Source: a virus. From it: 26,708 nt of DNA. Location: the IMG/VR virus record IMGVR_UViG_3300025327_000138, positions 1-26,708 of that record, one strand, 5' to 3'. The notes beneath the pieces are model-generated. The model was not told the origin of the DNA and did no database searches. It was given only the letters and a program-made list of their open reading frames with translations. Positions 1 to 5,562 of this stretch are shown in pieces; the first letter of the stretch is position 1, and every line of letters begins with the position of its first letter. Made by a program: the position numbers and the translations under genes.

Positions 1-760
1 CGAGGAACCGGGCCACCGTCGCGGAGGCCGGGACCGGATAGATGTCCCGGATGCCCCAGGCGCCCTGTCGGCGGCGCAGCTCTGCCAGCAGGCGCTCGTA
101 GCATTGCCGCACCGTGAGCTTGAGGTCGACGTAGGCATGGGCGAGATCGAGCGCGGCCCAATCTTCAATGGCGGTGAGATCACCGGGAGCCGGGCCGGGC
201 TTGCGGTCGAGCAGGGTGCGGGGGTCGCCGAGCGGATTCGCCGGCGAAACGCTGGCGCGGTATTTGGCCAGCCAGCGCTCGACCGACCGCCCCGAAACTT
301 GGTAGCGCGCCGCCAGCTCGTAGACGAAATCGCGTTTGCGCGCGAAGCCTTGCGCGCGCCAGTTGCCGTTGAGCGTCTCCTGGCAGAGCGCCATGCGGCG
401 GCTCACAACCTCTTTCTGCTCCATCGGAATCGAGAGTGCGGCAATACAGTCGGGCAGGAAGAGATCCTTCTGCGACGGGCCTTCGGATTGACAGGGACCG
501 CTCCCTTGCGGTCGCGGCTCGGATGGTCGCGGCTCGGATGGGCGCGGCTCGGACGCAGACGGCGAAGGGATGCTGGCGAGGCCGCGCTGCAAGCGACGTT
601 GGCGGGCGCGCAGCGAGAGCGATGCGGGATCAATCGAGCCGGCCCCGGGGGCTTCTTCCGGCAGGCGGCGCAGCTCGCCGGATTCCAGGCGGCGGAAGAA
701 GGTGCGCGACGAGATGGCTTCGAACTCCATGACTTCCTCGTCAGTGAGGATGCCGGTCAT
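1..760 (-). CDS. Mu-type phage transposase, N-terminal 253 residues (partial)
   Basis: This would be the DDE recombinase that integrates and replicates the phage by transposition. Only the N-terminal part lies in the window; the catalytic core would lie beyond the left edge. Residues about 105-180 (LCQETLNGNWRAQGF..., then YQVSGRSVERWLAKYR) look like the helix-turn-helix DNA-binding domain of MuA relatives, followed by the usual DPRTLLDRKPGPAPG-type linker. The start is the ATG at 758-760, preceded by GCAGGAGGG, and overlaps the stop of the upstream repeat-protein gene as ATGA. A proline-rich linker (SEPRPSEPRPSEPRP, about residues 70-88) is encoded by a short tandem repeat (498-552) also found in the portal, endolysin and tape-measure genes. 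A transposase of this family is the best fit. The catalytic residues cannot be checked here. Confidence 0.8.
   Translation of the reverse strand, partial: MTGILTDEEVMEFEAISSRTFFRRLESGELRRLPEEAPGAGSIDPASLSLRARQRRLQRGLASIPSPSASEPRPSEPRPSEPRPQGSGPCQSEGPSQKDLFLPDCIAALSIPMEQKEVVSRRMALCQETLNGNWRAQGFARKRDFVYELAARYQVSGRSVERWLAKYRASVSPANPLGDPRTLLDRKPGPAPGDLTAIEDWAALDLAHAYVDLKLTVRQCYERLLAELRRRQGAWGIRDIYPVPASATVARFL
498..552. repeat. Interspersed repeat family E, copy in transposase linker
   Basis: The element starts ACCGCTCCCTTGCGGTC and continues with three units containing GCGGCTCGGA at 15-bp spacing. It is translated in frame as the SEPRP repeats of the transposase. Related copies lie at 3918-3946, 8986-9011 and 21859-21930, all inside genes. 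Confidence 0.75.
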
Positions 761-1539
761 CGAGCAACCCTCCTGCGGCGGGACCACGAATTCTTCATTG
801 CCGCGCGCCGCTTGGCGCGCACCTCGGGATTCGCCCAGGCCGCCTTTTGCGCGGCCCGCAGCTTGGCGCGCGCCTCGGGACGATTCATCGCCGCGCGCCG
901 CTTGGCGCGCACCTCGGGATTCGCCCAGACTGCCTTCATCGCCGCGCGCCGCTTGGCGCGCATCTCGGGATTCGCCCAGACTGCCTTCATCGCCGCCCGC
1001 AGCTTGGCGCGCGCCTCGGGACGATTCATCGCCGCGCGCCGCTTGGCGCGCACCTCGGGATTCGCCCAGGCCGCCTTTTGCGCGGCCCGCAGCTTGGCGC
1101 GCACCTCGGGACGATTCATCGCCGCGCGCCGCTTGGCGCGCGCCTCGGGATTCGCCCAGGATGCCTTCATCGCCGCGCGCCGCTTGGCGCGCGCCTCGGG
1201 ATTCGCCCAGACTGCCTTCATCGCCGCGCGCCGCTTGGCGCGCGCCTCGGGATTCGCCCAGGCCGCCTTTTGCGCGGCCCGCCGCTTGGCGCGCACCTCG
1301 GGATTCGCCCAGGATGCCTTCATCGCCGCCCGCCGCTTGGCGCGCGCCTCGGGATTCGCCCAGGATGCCTTCATCGCCGCCCGCCGCTCGCGGAGTTCAT
1401 CTTCCATGCCCGATTTGCCGCTAAAACAACCGCGGCACATGGGCTCGTCCGCAACCACGACACTGGCTGGCACGCGCCGTGCCCAGCGCTCCCAGTGGGG
1501 CTGGCAGATTGTGGCGGAATGGAGTGCGGTAGAACTCAT
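757..1539 (-). CDS. Tandem-repeat protein with WANPE repeats and N-terminal zinc-binding motif
   Basis: The protein has 260 residues. Residues 1-44 carry C12-x2-H15 and C35-x2-C38, a likely small zinc site. Residues about 50-247 are tandem repeats: nine 17-residue units (consensus RRAAMKASWANPEARAK) and three 13-residue units (RRAAMNRPEARAK), then a partial unit. The repeats are very basic and predicted helical. They resemble the short xxWxNPExRxK repeats found beside nuclease domains in some homing endonucleases (NUMOD3-like), but no nuclease domain is visible. It overlaps the 68-residue gene upstream and the transposase downstream as ATGA, so all three are probably translationally coupled. 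A DNA-binding role in transposition is inferred from charge and position. It lies upstream of the transposase, so it is not a positional match to MuB. Confidence 0.7.
   Translation of the reverse strand: MSSTALHSATICQPHWERWARRVPASVVVADEPMCRGCFSGKSGMEDELRERRAAMKASWANPEARAKRRAAMKASWANPEVRAKRRAAQKAAWANPEARAKRRAAMKAVWANPEARAKRRAAMKASWANPEARAKRRAAMNRPEVRAKLRAAQKAAWANPEVRAKRRAAMNRPEARAKLRAAMKAVWANPEMRAKRRAAMKAVWANPEVRAKRRAAMNRPEARAKLRAAQKAAWANPEVRAKRRAAMKNSWSRRRRVAR
790..1400. repeat. Coding minisatellite, 51-bp and 39-bp units
   Basis: About twelve head-to-tail units make up most of the repeat-protein gene. The long unit is 51 bp and the short unit 39 bp, so the frame is kept. Short units recur in the same neighbourhood (short followed by the AAQKAAWANPE-type long unit), suggesting duplication of larger blocks. 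Copies are nearly identical, which suggests recent expansion. Because units are multiples of 3 with few stops, long spurious open frames appear on both strands here. Confidence 0.9.
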
Positions 1540-1742
1540 TTGCGTGTGGCCTCCGACGCTGAAGCTCTGGAGGCCGGGGCCTCCGGGCGGCGCTCGGCCT
1601 TGCGGAAGTAGATGCGCTTGAACTGCTCGACCGCCACATCGAATTGCTCCTCGGTCTCCGGGAAGGTGATCTGGGCGATGTGGGCGCGGCCCTTGATGAT
1701 TCGTAATCTCAAATGCGGCTTCGCCAGCGGCTTTCTACCCAC
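1536..1742 (-). CDS. Small basic hypothetical protein of the early operon (68 aa)
   Basis: I do not recognise this gene. The start is GTG at 1740-1742, with AAAGGAG seven bases upstream; a longer reading from 1808 would overlap the preceding gene by more than 70 bases and lacks such a site. The start overlaps the upstream stop as GTGGGTAG and its own stop overlaps the next ATG as ATGA. The N-terminal half (KPHLRLRIIKGRAHIAQITF) is basic and probably beta-rich; the C-terminal third is low-complexity with many A, E and R. It probably has an accessory role in replication or regulation, but the sequence does not show which. Confidence 0.6.
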   Translation of the reverse strand: MGRKPLAKPHLRLRIIKGRAHIAQITFPETEEQFDVAVEQFKRIYFRKAERRPEAPASRASASEATRK

Positions 1743-2166
1743 GGGCGGCTCCTTTCGCGGAGCCCGCAGAACTCGAAAGGATGCGGGCTTTGAGCACCGC
1801 TTTCTCATCGGTGTTCAAATCTTCGTTCAGCGAGAGCTTGCCATAGGCCAGCAGGTCGGCATCCTGCTGCGTTGGGCGCGGCAGGCCGAGCGCGTCGGTG
1901 ACGACATATAGTAATGACCAGTCCTCGGTCTCGGCGGTCCAGGCCGCCACCCACTCGGCCGGGAAGCGGTGCGGGTGCGACTCGGCCACGAAGTCCCGCA
2001 GCATGGTTTCAGTGATGCGGGCCCCCACGCGGGCGGAGAGGCCCTGAGCGACCTGATCCGCAGATTTCTCAGATTGGCGCAGAGTCTCCTTGAGGGCGGC
2101 CCGAACCTGGCCGGGGATGCCAACTGAGGCTTGCTGCTGCGCCGAATCTTTCTGCGTCGCTGGCAT
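1735..2166 (-). CDS. Conserved-looking early-operon protein (143 aa), possible DNA-binding
   Basis: The 143-residue protein starts at ATG 2164-2166, with AGGGAAGGG ahead of it. The central part (SADQVAQGLSARVG..., ITETMLRDFVAESHPHRFPAEWVAAWTAETEDWSLLYVV) has the layout of a helix-turn-helix segment followed by a helical bundle. I recall similar small proteins beside the transposase in other Mu-like prophages, with a Q-x-A-x-x-L-s...it..mL..w.aes...rFPaeyl pattern; this is memory, not a search. It sits in the leftward early operon 32 bases after the second HTH gene. A regulatory or replication-accessory role is plausible. The C-terminus (SSSAGSAKGAARG) is low complexity. Confidence 0.6.
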   Translation of the reverse strand: MPATQKDSAQQQASVGIPGQVRAALKETLRQSEKSADQVAQGLSARVGARITETMLRDFVAESHPHRFPAEWVAAWTAETEDWSLLYVVTDALGLPRPTQQDADLLAYGKLSLNEDLNTDEKAVLKARILSSSAGSAKGAARG

Positions 2167-2198
2167 TGCGTTCCCTTCCCTGCTGCGGCAGCCTGATC

Positions 2199-2528
2199 TC
2201 AGGTCGCCTCTCCCTGTTTGGCAGTTCGACCAGGCTCACTACCCTTCGCATCGTCCTGAGCCTGCCGAAGGGCCTCCAGCCGTTTTTGAATCGCGGCCAG
2301 GAGCGCTTCCCAAACCCGGTCGGACTTGGAGTTGCGATGGACCACTTTGCAAACGTGGCTGCGCGAAACTTCCATTTGCCTCGCGACCTCGACTTCTATC
2401 CCCGGAAACTGCCGCAGAAAGCGGACACGGTCGCGCTTGTTTGTGGGGATGCATATGGCTCTCCGACGCTCCACGATATTCTCGGCGGCGGCAATCAGGT
2501 ACGCGAGATTGAATTCGCTGTTTGGCAT
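2199..2528 (-). CDS. Small helix-turn-helix protein, paralogue of the adjacent Ner-like protein
   Basis: The protein has 109 residues. Residues about 33-80 (RVRFLRQFPGIEVEVARQMEVSRSHVCKVVHRNSK...) form an HTH with the same layout as the neighbouring 74-residue protein (LLRRFPGLLSIVARRYHVNRSTASRVFHG), so the two look like a tandem duplication. The start ATG shares one base with the upstream stop (TGATG), a coupling signal. The last 25 residues (LEALRQAQDDAKGSEPGRT...) are encoded by an interspersed repeat (2224-2270) and are probably a late extension. It is likely a transcriptional regulator of the early region; its target is not visible. Confidence 0.65.
   Translation of the reverse strand: MPNSEFNLAYLIAAAENIVERRRAICIPTNKRDRVRFLRQFPGIEVEVARQMEVSRSHVCKVVHRNSKSDRVWEALLAAIQKRLEALRQAQDDAKGSEPGRTAKQGEAT
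2224..2270. repeat. Interspersed repeat family A, copy in HTH gene
   Basis: Read on the minus strand this is TTCGGCAGGCTCAGGA, a short spacer, then GTGAGCCTGGTCGAAC: two half-elements that are partly complementary. The same pattern recurs at 5131-5173, 13364-13422, 14680-14738 and 19091-19133. Here it encodes the C-terminal tail of the HTH protein. Confidence 0.75.
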
Positions 2529-2752
2529 CAGGTTATCTTTGCTAATTGGCCCTGGATGTACTTTCGGAGGCCCCCATGAATCCTTCGCGAAACAGCCTCG
2601 CCATGAAATACCCGGCTAGCGGTGCTGCGGTTGACGTGATACCGGCGGGCCACAATGGAAAGCAAGCCCGGAAACCGCCGGAGAAGCTGCTCCCGCTCTC
2701 TCCGTCTGCCGGGGATCGTGTTAATCTCAGCGTTGCATTGTTGGGACAACAT
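2528..2752 (-). CDS. Ner-like small HTH regulator, first gene of the early operon
   Basis: The 74-residue protein has an HTH at about residues 22-60 (LRRFPGLLSIVARRYHVNRSTASRVFHGEAVS). Size and position match Mu Ner, a Cro-like regulator of the early and repressor promoters (about 75 residues, first early gene, divergent from the repressor). No sequence homology to Ner is claimed. The open frame extends to 2791, but that start lies in the -35 box. With the -10 at 2762-2767, transcription should begin near 2752-2755, so the ATG at 2750-2752 would be at or within three bases of the mRNA end. Translation would then be leaderless, which fits the lack of a ribosome-binding site. Confidence 0.7.
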   Translation of the reverse strand: MLSQQCNAEINTIPGRRREREQLLRRFPGLLSIVARRYHVNRSTASRVFHGEAVSRRIHGGLRKYIQGQLAKIT

Positions 2753-2755
2753 GAT

Positions 2756-2785
2756 GCGGAGAGTGTACGCGGAGACTCTCCGCGT
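2756..2785. promoter_or_regulatory. Operator: 19-bp perfect palindrome plus an extra half-site
   Basis: ACGCGGAGACTCTCCGCGT (2767-2785) is a perfect inverted repeat of 9+1+9 filling the spacer between the -35 and -10 of the leftward promoter. A further GCGGAGA half-site lies at 2756-2762, next to the -10 and transcription start. A repressor or Ner-like protein bound here would block RNA polymerase. Which protein binds is inference. Confidence 0.7.
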
Positions 2786-2791
2786 TGTCAA
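2762..2791 (-). promoter_or_regulatory. Early promoter, leftward (sigma70 type)
   Basis: On the minus strand TTGACA (2786-2791) and TACACT (2762-2767) are separated by 18 bases. It is the best promoter match I found in the window and sits exactly in front of the leftward operon. Confidence 0.75.
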
Positions 2792-2800
2792 GAGGTCTTT

Positions 2801-3265
2801 TTGGAAATTATTACAGCACTCAAATTGCTTCGAAAAAAGCGCGGTTGGACATCGGAGGAATCAATGGCCCGAGCTTTGGGCCTCACTTACGCAGCGGTTT
2901 CGGCATGGCATCGAGGCCGTAACCGGCCCCACCCGGCGATGCTCGATAAACTGGCGGGAATTTGTTCCGGTGACCTCGCGGAATTCTTCCGGCGGGAGTC
3001 GGGCCTGCCTTCGAACGAATCCTTCAAGCCGCGGGCATACAATATCCTGGTGCGGGCGGCGGACATGCTCCTGGAAGCGGCGGAGCGAGGCAACGGAGCG
3101 GCGATGCAGTATCTGGAGCATTACGCGGATGAGATGAACAAGCGGGCGGTGGAGGTGGGGACGCTACCAGCGGAAGCGAATAAGCAACAGCAGGTCCCTC
3201 GTCGTCCCGCAAAGGCGGCGGGCCTCGCTGGGGATGACAAGATAAAGGCAAGGAGGAAGCGATGA
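2801..3265 (+). CDS. XRE-family repressor candidate (phage immunity repressor)
   Basis: The protein has 154 residues from a TTG start at 2801, with AGAGG five bases upstream (2791-2795). Residues 7-55 (LKLLRKKRGWTSEESMARALGLTYAAVSAWHRGRNRP...) are a complete HTH_3 domain. It is transcribed divergently from the early operon and its start lies next to the operator, the classic place for the lysogeny repressor. There is no LexA-like protease domain; residues 75-125 are helical and may mediate oligomerisation. The C-terminus (QQQVPRRPAKAAGLAGDDK...) is encoded by an interspersed repeat (3190-3240). GGAGGAATCAATG gives a good internal start at 2864, but that product would lack helix 1. The open frame upstream to 2546 lies over the opposite HTH gene and is not used here. 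Confidence 0.7.
   Translation: MEIITALKLLRKKRGWTSEESMARALGLTYAAVSAWHRGRNRPHPAMLDKLAGICSGDLAEFFRRESGLPSNESFKPRAYNILVRAADMLLEAAERGNGAAMQYLEHYADEMNKRAVEVGTLPAEANKQQQVPRRPAKAAGLAGDDKIKARRKR
3190..3240. repeat. Interspersed repeat family B, copy in repressor gene
   Basis: The copy begins GCAGGTCCCTCGTC and ends CTCGCTGGGGATGACA with a variable middle. Other copies are at 14834-14890, 16480-16536, 21051-21091 and 23461-23500. It is translated in frame as the repressor C-terminus. Confidence 0.75.
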
Positions 3266-3354
3266 TGGACGAAATCCCGGCGATAGTTTGGATTTTCCCG
3301 CTGCTGATTGCGCTGGCGGTGGCGCGCTGGTGGTCGGGGCGAAGGGGGAAGTGA
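3262..3354 (+). CDS. Small single-span membrane protein (30 aa)
   Basis: The sequence is MMDEIPAIVWIFPLLIALAV followed by ARWWSGRRGK. One hydrophobic span (about residues 6-22) is followed by a basic C-terminus, so the N-terminus is probably outside and the C-terminus in the cytoplasm. AGGAGG (3251-3256) precedes the ATG. The start overlaps the repressor stop (ATGA) and the stop overlaps the next start (TGATG), so it is translationally coupled on both sides and should be made in lysogens. I do not recognise the family. Superinfection exclusion, toxin-like or membrane regulatory roles are possible but unproven. Confidence 0.6.
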   Translation: MMDEIPAIVWIFPLLIALAVARWWSGRRGK

Positions 3355-3551
3355 TGCTCTGGAAGATTCAGCCCGGCACAGAATATTACGATATCGAGTT
3401 GCGGTTTACAGATGCCGAGCCGATGCCGGATGGCTTGATCGACGCAGTGATCAGCATTTCGATACCGGCGGGCATCGCGGCGAGGATGACGATTGCGGAA
3501 ATCGAAGATGCGGCCATGCGGCGTTGGGAAACGATCAAAGCGCGGCTTTAG
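3354..3551 (+). CDS. Small acidic hypothetical protein coupled to the repressor operon (65 aa)
   Basis: The sequence begins MLWKIQPGTEYYDIELRFTD, with alternating strands and then helices (MTIAEIEDAAMRRWETIKARL). The start is chosen at 3354 because it overlaps the stop of the 30-residue gene as TGATG and has GGGGGAAG just upstream; a longer reading from 3288 lacks this. Its stop overlaps the stop of the convergent minus-strand gene by three bases. I do not recognise the family. Co-transcription with the repressor suggests expression in the lysogen. Confidence 0.55.
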   Translation: MLWKIQPGTEYYDIELRFTDAEPMPDGLIDAVISISIPAGIAARMTIAEIEDAAMRRWETIKARL

Positions 3552-3715
3552 TTGCGCAGTATTTTGCTGCCGATGCCGCCCCGCCCCACTTCCACAGCAA
3601 GGGCTTTTCCCAGGGCTTCCGGGTAATCCTTCAGCTTGGCCAGGATGCGCGGAGCAAGTTGTTCTGCCAGGGCATCCAACTCTTCTTCGGTTAGCTCTTT
3701 CACGCCTCTGAGCAT
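3548..3715 (-). CDS. Small helical protein on the opposite strand (55 aa)
   Basis: Starting at the ATG at 3713-3715, the protein reads MLRGVKELTEEELDALAEQL, then APRILAKLKDYPEALGKALAV and a short tail. The pattern is clearly amphipathic helical and protein-like. The frame is open upstream to ATGs at 3805 and 3829; those longer forms (85 or 93 residues) add a plausible N-terminus but would overlap the divergent endolysin start. No convincing ribosome-binding site decides between them. It is the only minus-strand gene to the right of the switch, so it may be expressed separately, perhaps from the prophage. No family is recognised. Confidence 0.45.
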   Translation of the reverse strand: MLRGVKELTEEELDALAEQLAPRILAKLKDYPEALGKALAVEVGRGGIGSKILRN

Positions 3716-3803
3716 AGCGCAGTTCCCGCCCGACTGATCCTTCCACGAATTAAAACGTGCCCAAATGAGGCTTGCGTTTTGGTATGCGTTGTAGCTGACA
3801 CGC

Positions 3804-4361
3804 ATGACTGAGACCAAGCAATTCCCCATCGGGGCCGCCCTTCGACAAGCTCAGGACAGGCTTGCGACACCTGCCCAACCGCCAAATCCAAATGCGGCCC
3901 CTTTCTCCACAAACAAGCCACCGCTTACTTCCGTGCGCGGCTCGGGGCGCGGCGCCAATCCCGAATCGCGGCCGTCGCTTTTGAATCTGCATCAACTCGA
4001 CCCGCGCGCTGAGGCACTGGCAATCGAATTGCTTCACCGCGCGACGCGCCATCTGGGCTTCGAAATGACTGTTGTGGATGTGCTGCGCACCCCGGCAGAG
4101 CAGGCGCGCAACATCAAGAACGGAGTTTCCTGGACCAGTAACTCATTGCACCTGCCACAACCCTGCTGCGGCAAATCCCACGCCATTGATCTAGCCCCCG
4201 GCCATTTGATGAAGCTCAAAAACTGGGCGCCCTGGCATCCCGACTGGACCAAGCTCGGCGAACTCGGTGAGTCGCTCGGATTCCGCTGGGGCGGGCGATG
4301 GAAAAAGAAACGCGACTGCCCGCATTTTGAGTGGCATGTGCCAAAGGAGTCAACAGCATGA
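3804..4361 (+). CDS. Endolysin, M15-type peptidase
   Basis: This 185-residue protein would cleave peptidoglycan stem peptides at lysis. The M15 signature is visible: S114-L-H116, then A127-I-D129 (KSHAIDLAP), and PHFEWH at 173-178, supplying the expected zinc ligands and catalytic acid. The spacing from H116 to D129 is longer than the usual HxxGxAxD because of an inserted PQPCCG, a variant I have seen in other phage endolysins. Residues 1-60 are low-complexity and partly encoded by two interspersed repeats (3837-3868 and 3918-3946), so the catalytic domain may begin near residue 58. It is followed at once by two lysis-module genes, the first overlapping as ATGA. Confidence 0.8.
   Translation: MTETKQFPIGAALRQAQDRLATPAQPPNPNAAPFSTNKPPLTSVRGSGRGANPESRPSLLNLHQLDPRAEALAIELLHRATRHLGFEMTVVDVLRTPAEQARNIKNGVSWTSNSLHLPQPCCGKSHAIDLAPGHLMKLKNWAPWHPDWTKLGELGESLGFRWGGRWKKKRDCPHFEWHVPKESTA
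3837..3868. repeat. Interspersed repeat family A half-element in endolysin gene
   Basis: CCCTTCGACAAGCTCAGGAC encodes part of LRQAQDRL at endolysin residues 13-20. It matches the first half of family A. Confidence 0.65.
3918..3946. repeat. Interspersed repeat family E, copy in endolysin gene
   Basis: Starts ACCGCTTACTTCCGTGCGCG; the same sequence with one difference begins the tape-measure copy at 21859. It lies in frame in the variable endolysin N-terminus. Confidence 0.7.
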
Positions 4362-4690
4362 GGACGTTTTTGCTGAGGCTGCTCAGGCTGCCGTGGAAAG
4401 CGCTCCTGAAAATCGCGGCGGAGGCCGCGCTCAAGACCGAACTCGGCGAGTTGACCCGCTCCATCGTCGCCGAGATCGAGATGATCTACGACGATCTGCC
4501 GGGCATCGAGAAACACAAGCTGGCGGTGGAGCGCATCACGGGCGAGGCGCAGAAGCTCGGCTGGGGCGCGCTGCGCGAGGCCGTGGTGAATTTGCTGATC
4601 GAGCTGGCAGTGTACTTGCGCAAGCAACTATTCAGCGACTCCGCCCGGAGTCCAGAGTCCCGGACAACGACTCCCGGAGGCGAAGCGTGA
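4358..4690 (+). CDS. Lysis-module protein of unknown role (110 aa)
   Basis: The start at 4358 overlaps the endolysin stop and has AAAGGAG eight bases upstream. The N-terminus (MRTFLLRLLRLPWKALLKIA) is a strongly amphipathic, basic helix, followed by acidic helices and a second hydrophobic stretch (LREAVVNLLIELAVYL). It has no clear full transmembrane span. Its position between endolysin and a two-span membrane protein suggests a holin-associated or spanin-like part, but no family is recognised. The GTG start of the next gene overlaps its stop. Confidence 0.6.
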   Translation: MRTFLLRLLRLPWKALLKIAAEAALKTELGELTRSIVAEIEMIYDDLPGIEKHKLAVERITGEAQKLGWGALREAVVNLLIELAVYLRKQLFSDSARSPESRTTTPGGEA

Positions 4691-5130
4691 GCGAGCATAA
4701 AGGGCCGGAACTGGTAGGCGGCGTGATCAACGAAGCGCCGCGCCTGCCGGTCTACATCACGCCGGCCTCGGCGGTGAGAGGGGCGGGGGCTGGAGCGATT
4801 GCGGGCGCCGGCGTAACCGCGCTGATCTATACCCTGCTGCAAGGCCAGCCGCAGGTGGTGGCTCAACTCATTGGATGGGGACCGGGACTGCTGATCGTTG
4901 CCGGATTTCTGTGGCTGGCGAGCAGCTATGCGCCGCCATTTATCGATTCCCAGCGCGGCATCGCGCAGGGCATGGGGAGACTCGCCGACACGGTGGAGCG
5001 CACGGCGGGCAGCCAGCACGACCTGGTGCTGGCGATGCAGGTGAACTCCGACAAGTTGGAGCAAGTGCGCGATACGGTGGCGGAGTTGCAGTCGCAGGTG
5101 GTTGCGCATCTCGGACAGGAGAGACCATGA
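4687..5130 (+). CDS. Two-span membrane protein, holin candidate
   Basis: The 147-residue protein starts at GTG 4687 (GGAGG six bases upstream, start overlapping the previous stop). It has two hydrophobic spans, about residues 34-52 (AGAGAIAGAGVTALIYTLL) and 60-80 (QLIGWGPGLLIVAGFLWLASS). A helical, coiled-coil-like cytoplasmic part follows (DTVERTAGSQHDLVLAMQ..., residues 95-147). A small two-span protein directly after an endolysin is the expected form of a holin that permeabilises the inner membrane. The long C-terminal coil is more than a minimal holin needs, so a membrane-anchored accessory protein is the alternative. Confidence 0.6.
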   Translation: MSEHKGPELVGGVINEAPRLPVYITPASAVRGAGAGAIAGAGVTALIYTLLQGQPQVVAQLIGWGPGLLIVAGFLWLASSYAPPFIDSQRGIAQGMGRLADTVERTAGSQHDLVLAMQVNSDKLEQVRDTVAELQSQVVAHLGQERP

Positions 5131-5173
5131 CCCATTCGGCTAGGCTCAGGGTCATAGTGAGCGGGGTCGAACT
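5131..5173. repeat. Interspersed repeat family A, intergenic copy
   Basis: CATTCGGCTAGGCTCAGGGT, a short spacer, then GTGAGCGGGGTCGAACT fills the gap between the holin candidate and the winged-helix gene. A 16-codon reading inside it is part of the repeat and not called as a gene. Confidence 0.7.
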
Positions 5174-5428
5174 ATGAGTGCGGCGACAAAACACGATCTG
5201 CGGCGCGGCGAAATCGTCTGGGTGCTGAAGCAGGAGTACCCCAACCTGATCACCATCCGCCATCTGCAACTCACGCTGCGCGACCGGAATATTCCGCTGG
5301 GGATGCGGGACCTGGTGAGCTACCTGAGCTACCTGGAGGAGAACGGATTCATCCGCTGCGAGCGGCTCCGGGACGATGAACAGTCGCGAGAACCAGCTCA
5401 CGCCCTGGTCGAACGACCCGGTCAGTGA
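5174..5428 (+). CDS. Winged-helix phage protein upstream of terminase (84 aa)
   Basis: The sequence RRGEIVWVLKQEYPNLITIR, HLQLTLRDRNIPLGMRDLVS, YLSYLEENGFIRCERL has the layout of a winged helix: helix, recognition helix, then a short wing ending in FIR. Small proteins of this plan occur in Mu-like phages just before the terminase genes (the VpaChn25_0724-type family, by memory). It is expected to bind DNA, perhaps in packaging or late regulation. The C-terminal 20 residues overlap the next gene by 53 bases. No strong ribosome-binding site is visible because the repeat abuts the ATG. Confidence 0.65.
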   Translation: MSAATKHDLRRGEIVWVLKQEYPNLITIRHLQLTLRDRNIPLGMRDLVSYLSYLEENGFIRCERLRDDEQSREPAHALVERPGQ

Positions 5429-5558
5429 CCCGGTGGGTGAGGCGATCTACCTGCGGGACGATGACAGCGGCGAGCAGAAGATCATTGCGGCGTCGCTGAC
5501 GGCGCGGGGGTTGCTGCTGGTGGACGGGAAGATCGAAGACGCTGGAGTGAGGTTGTAA
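5376..5558 (+). CDS. Small acidic hypothetical protein before the terminase (60 aa)
   Basis: The sequence is MNSRENQLTPWSNDPVSDPV, GEAIYLRDDDSGEQKIIAAS, then LTARGLLLVDGKIEDAGVRL. It starts inside the winged-helix gene in another frame, with CGGGA a few bases upstream. An internal GTG at 5433 would give a shorter product without the long overlap. It is followed closely by the small terminase (GTG 5563). By position it compares with the small genes gp25/gp26 of Mu, but I cannot show homology. Confidence 0.5.
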   Translation: MNSRENQLTPWSNDPVSDPVGEAIYLRDDDSGEQKIIAASLTARGLLLVDGKIEDAGVRL

Positions 5559-5562
5559 TTGA

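Noticed and set aside
790-1400. CRISPR-like array
   Set aside because: Units are contiguous coding repeats with no unique spacers of constant length.
104-1621. Long plus-strand open frames (505, 284 and 254 residues) over the left end
   Set aside because: They lie opposite the coupled minus-strand operon and arise because the 51/39-bp units are open in several frames. Their composition is low-complexity A/R/S/P.
2546-2800. Upstream extension of the repressor frame to an ATG at 2546
   Set aside because: It runs antisense through the Ner-like gene and the operator; the TTG at 2801 has a ribosome-binding site and gives a complete HTH domain.
2864-3265. Short repressor from the ATG at 2864 with a good ribosome-binding site
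   Set aside because: It would lack the first helix of the HTH domain. It is kept only as a possible internal start.
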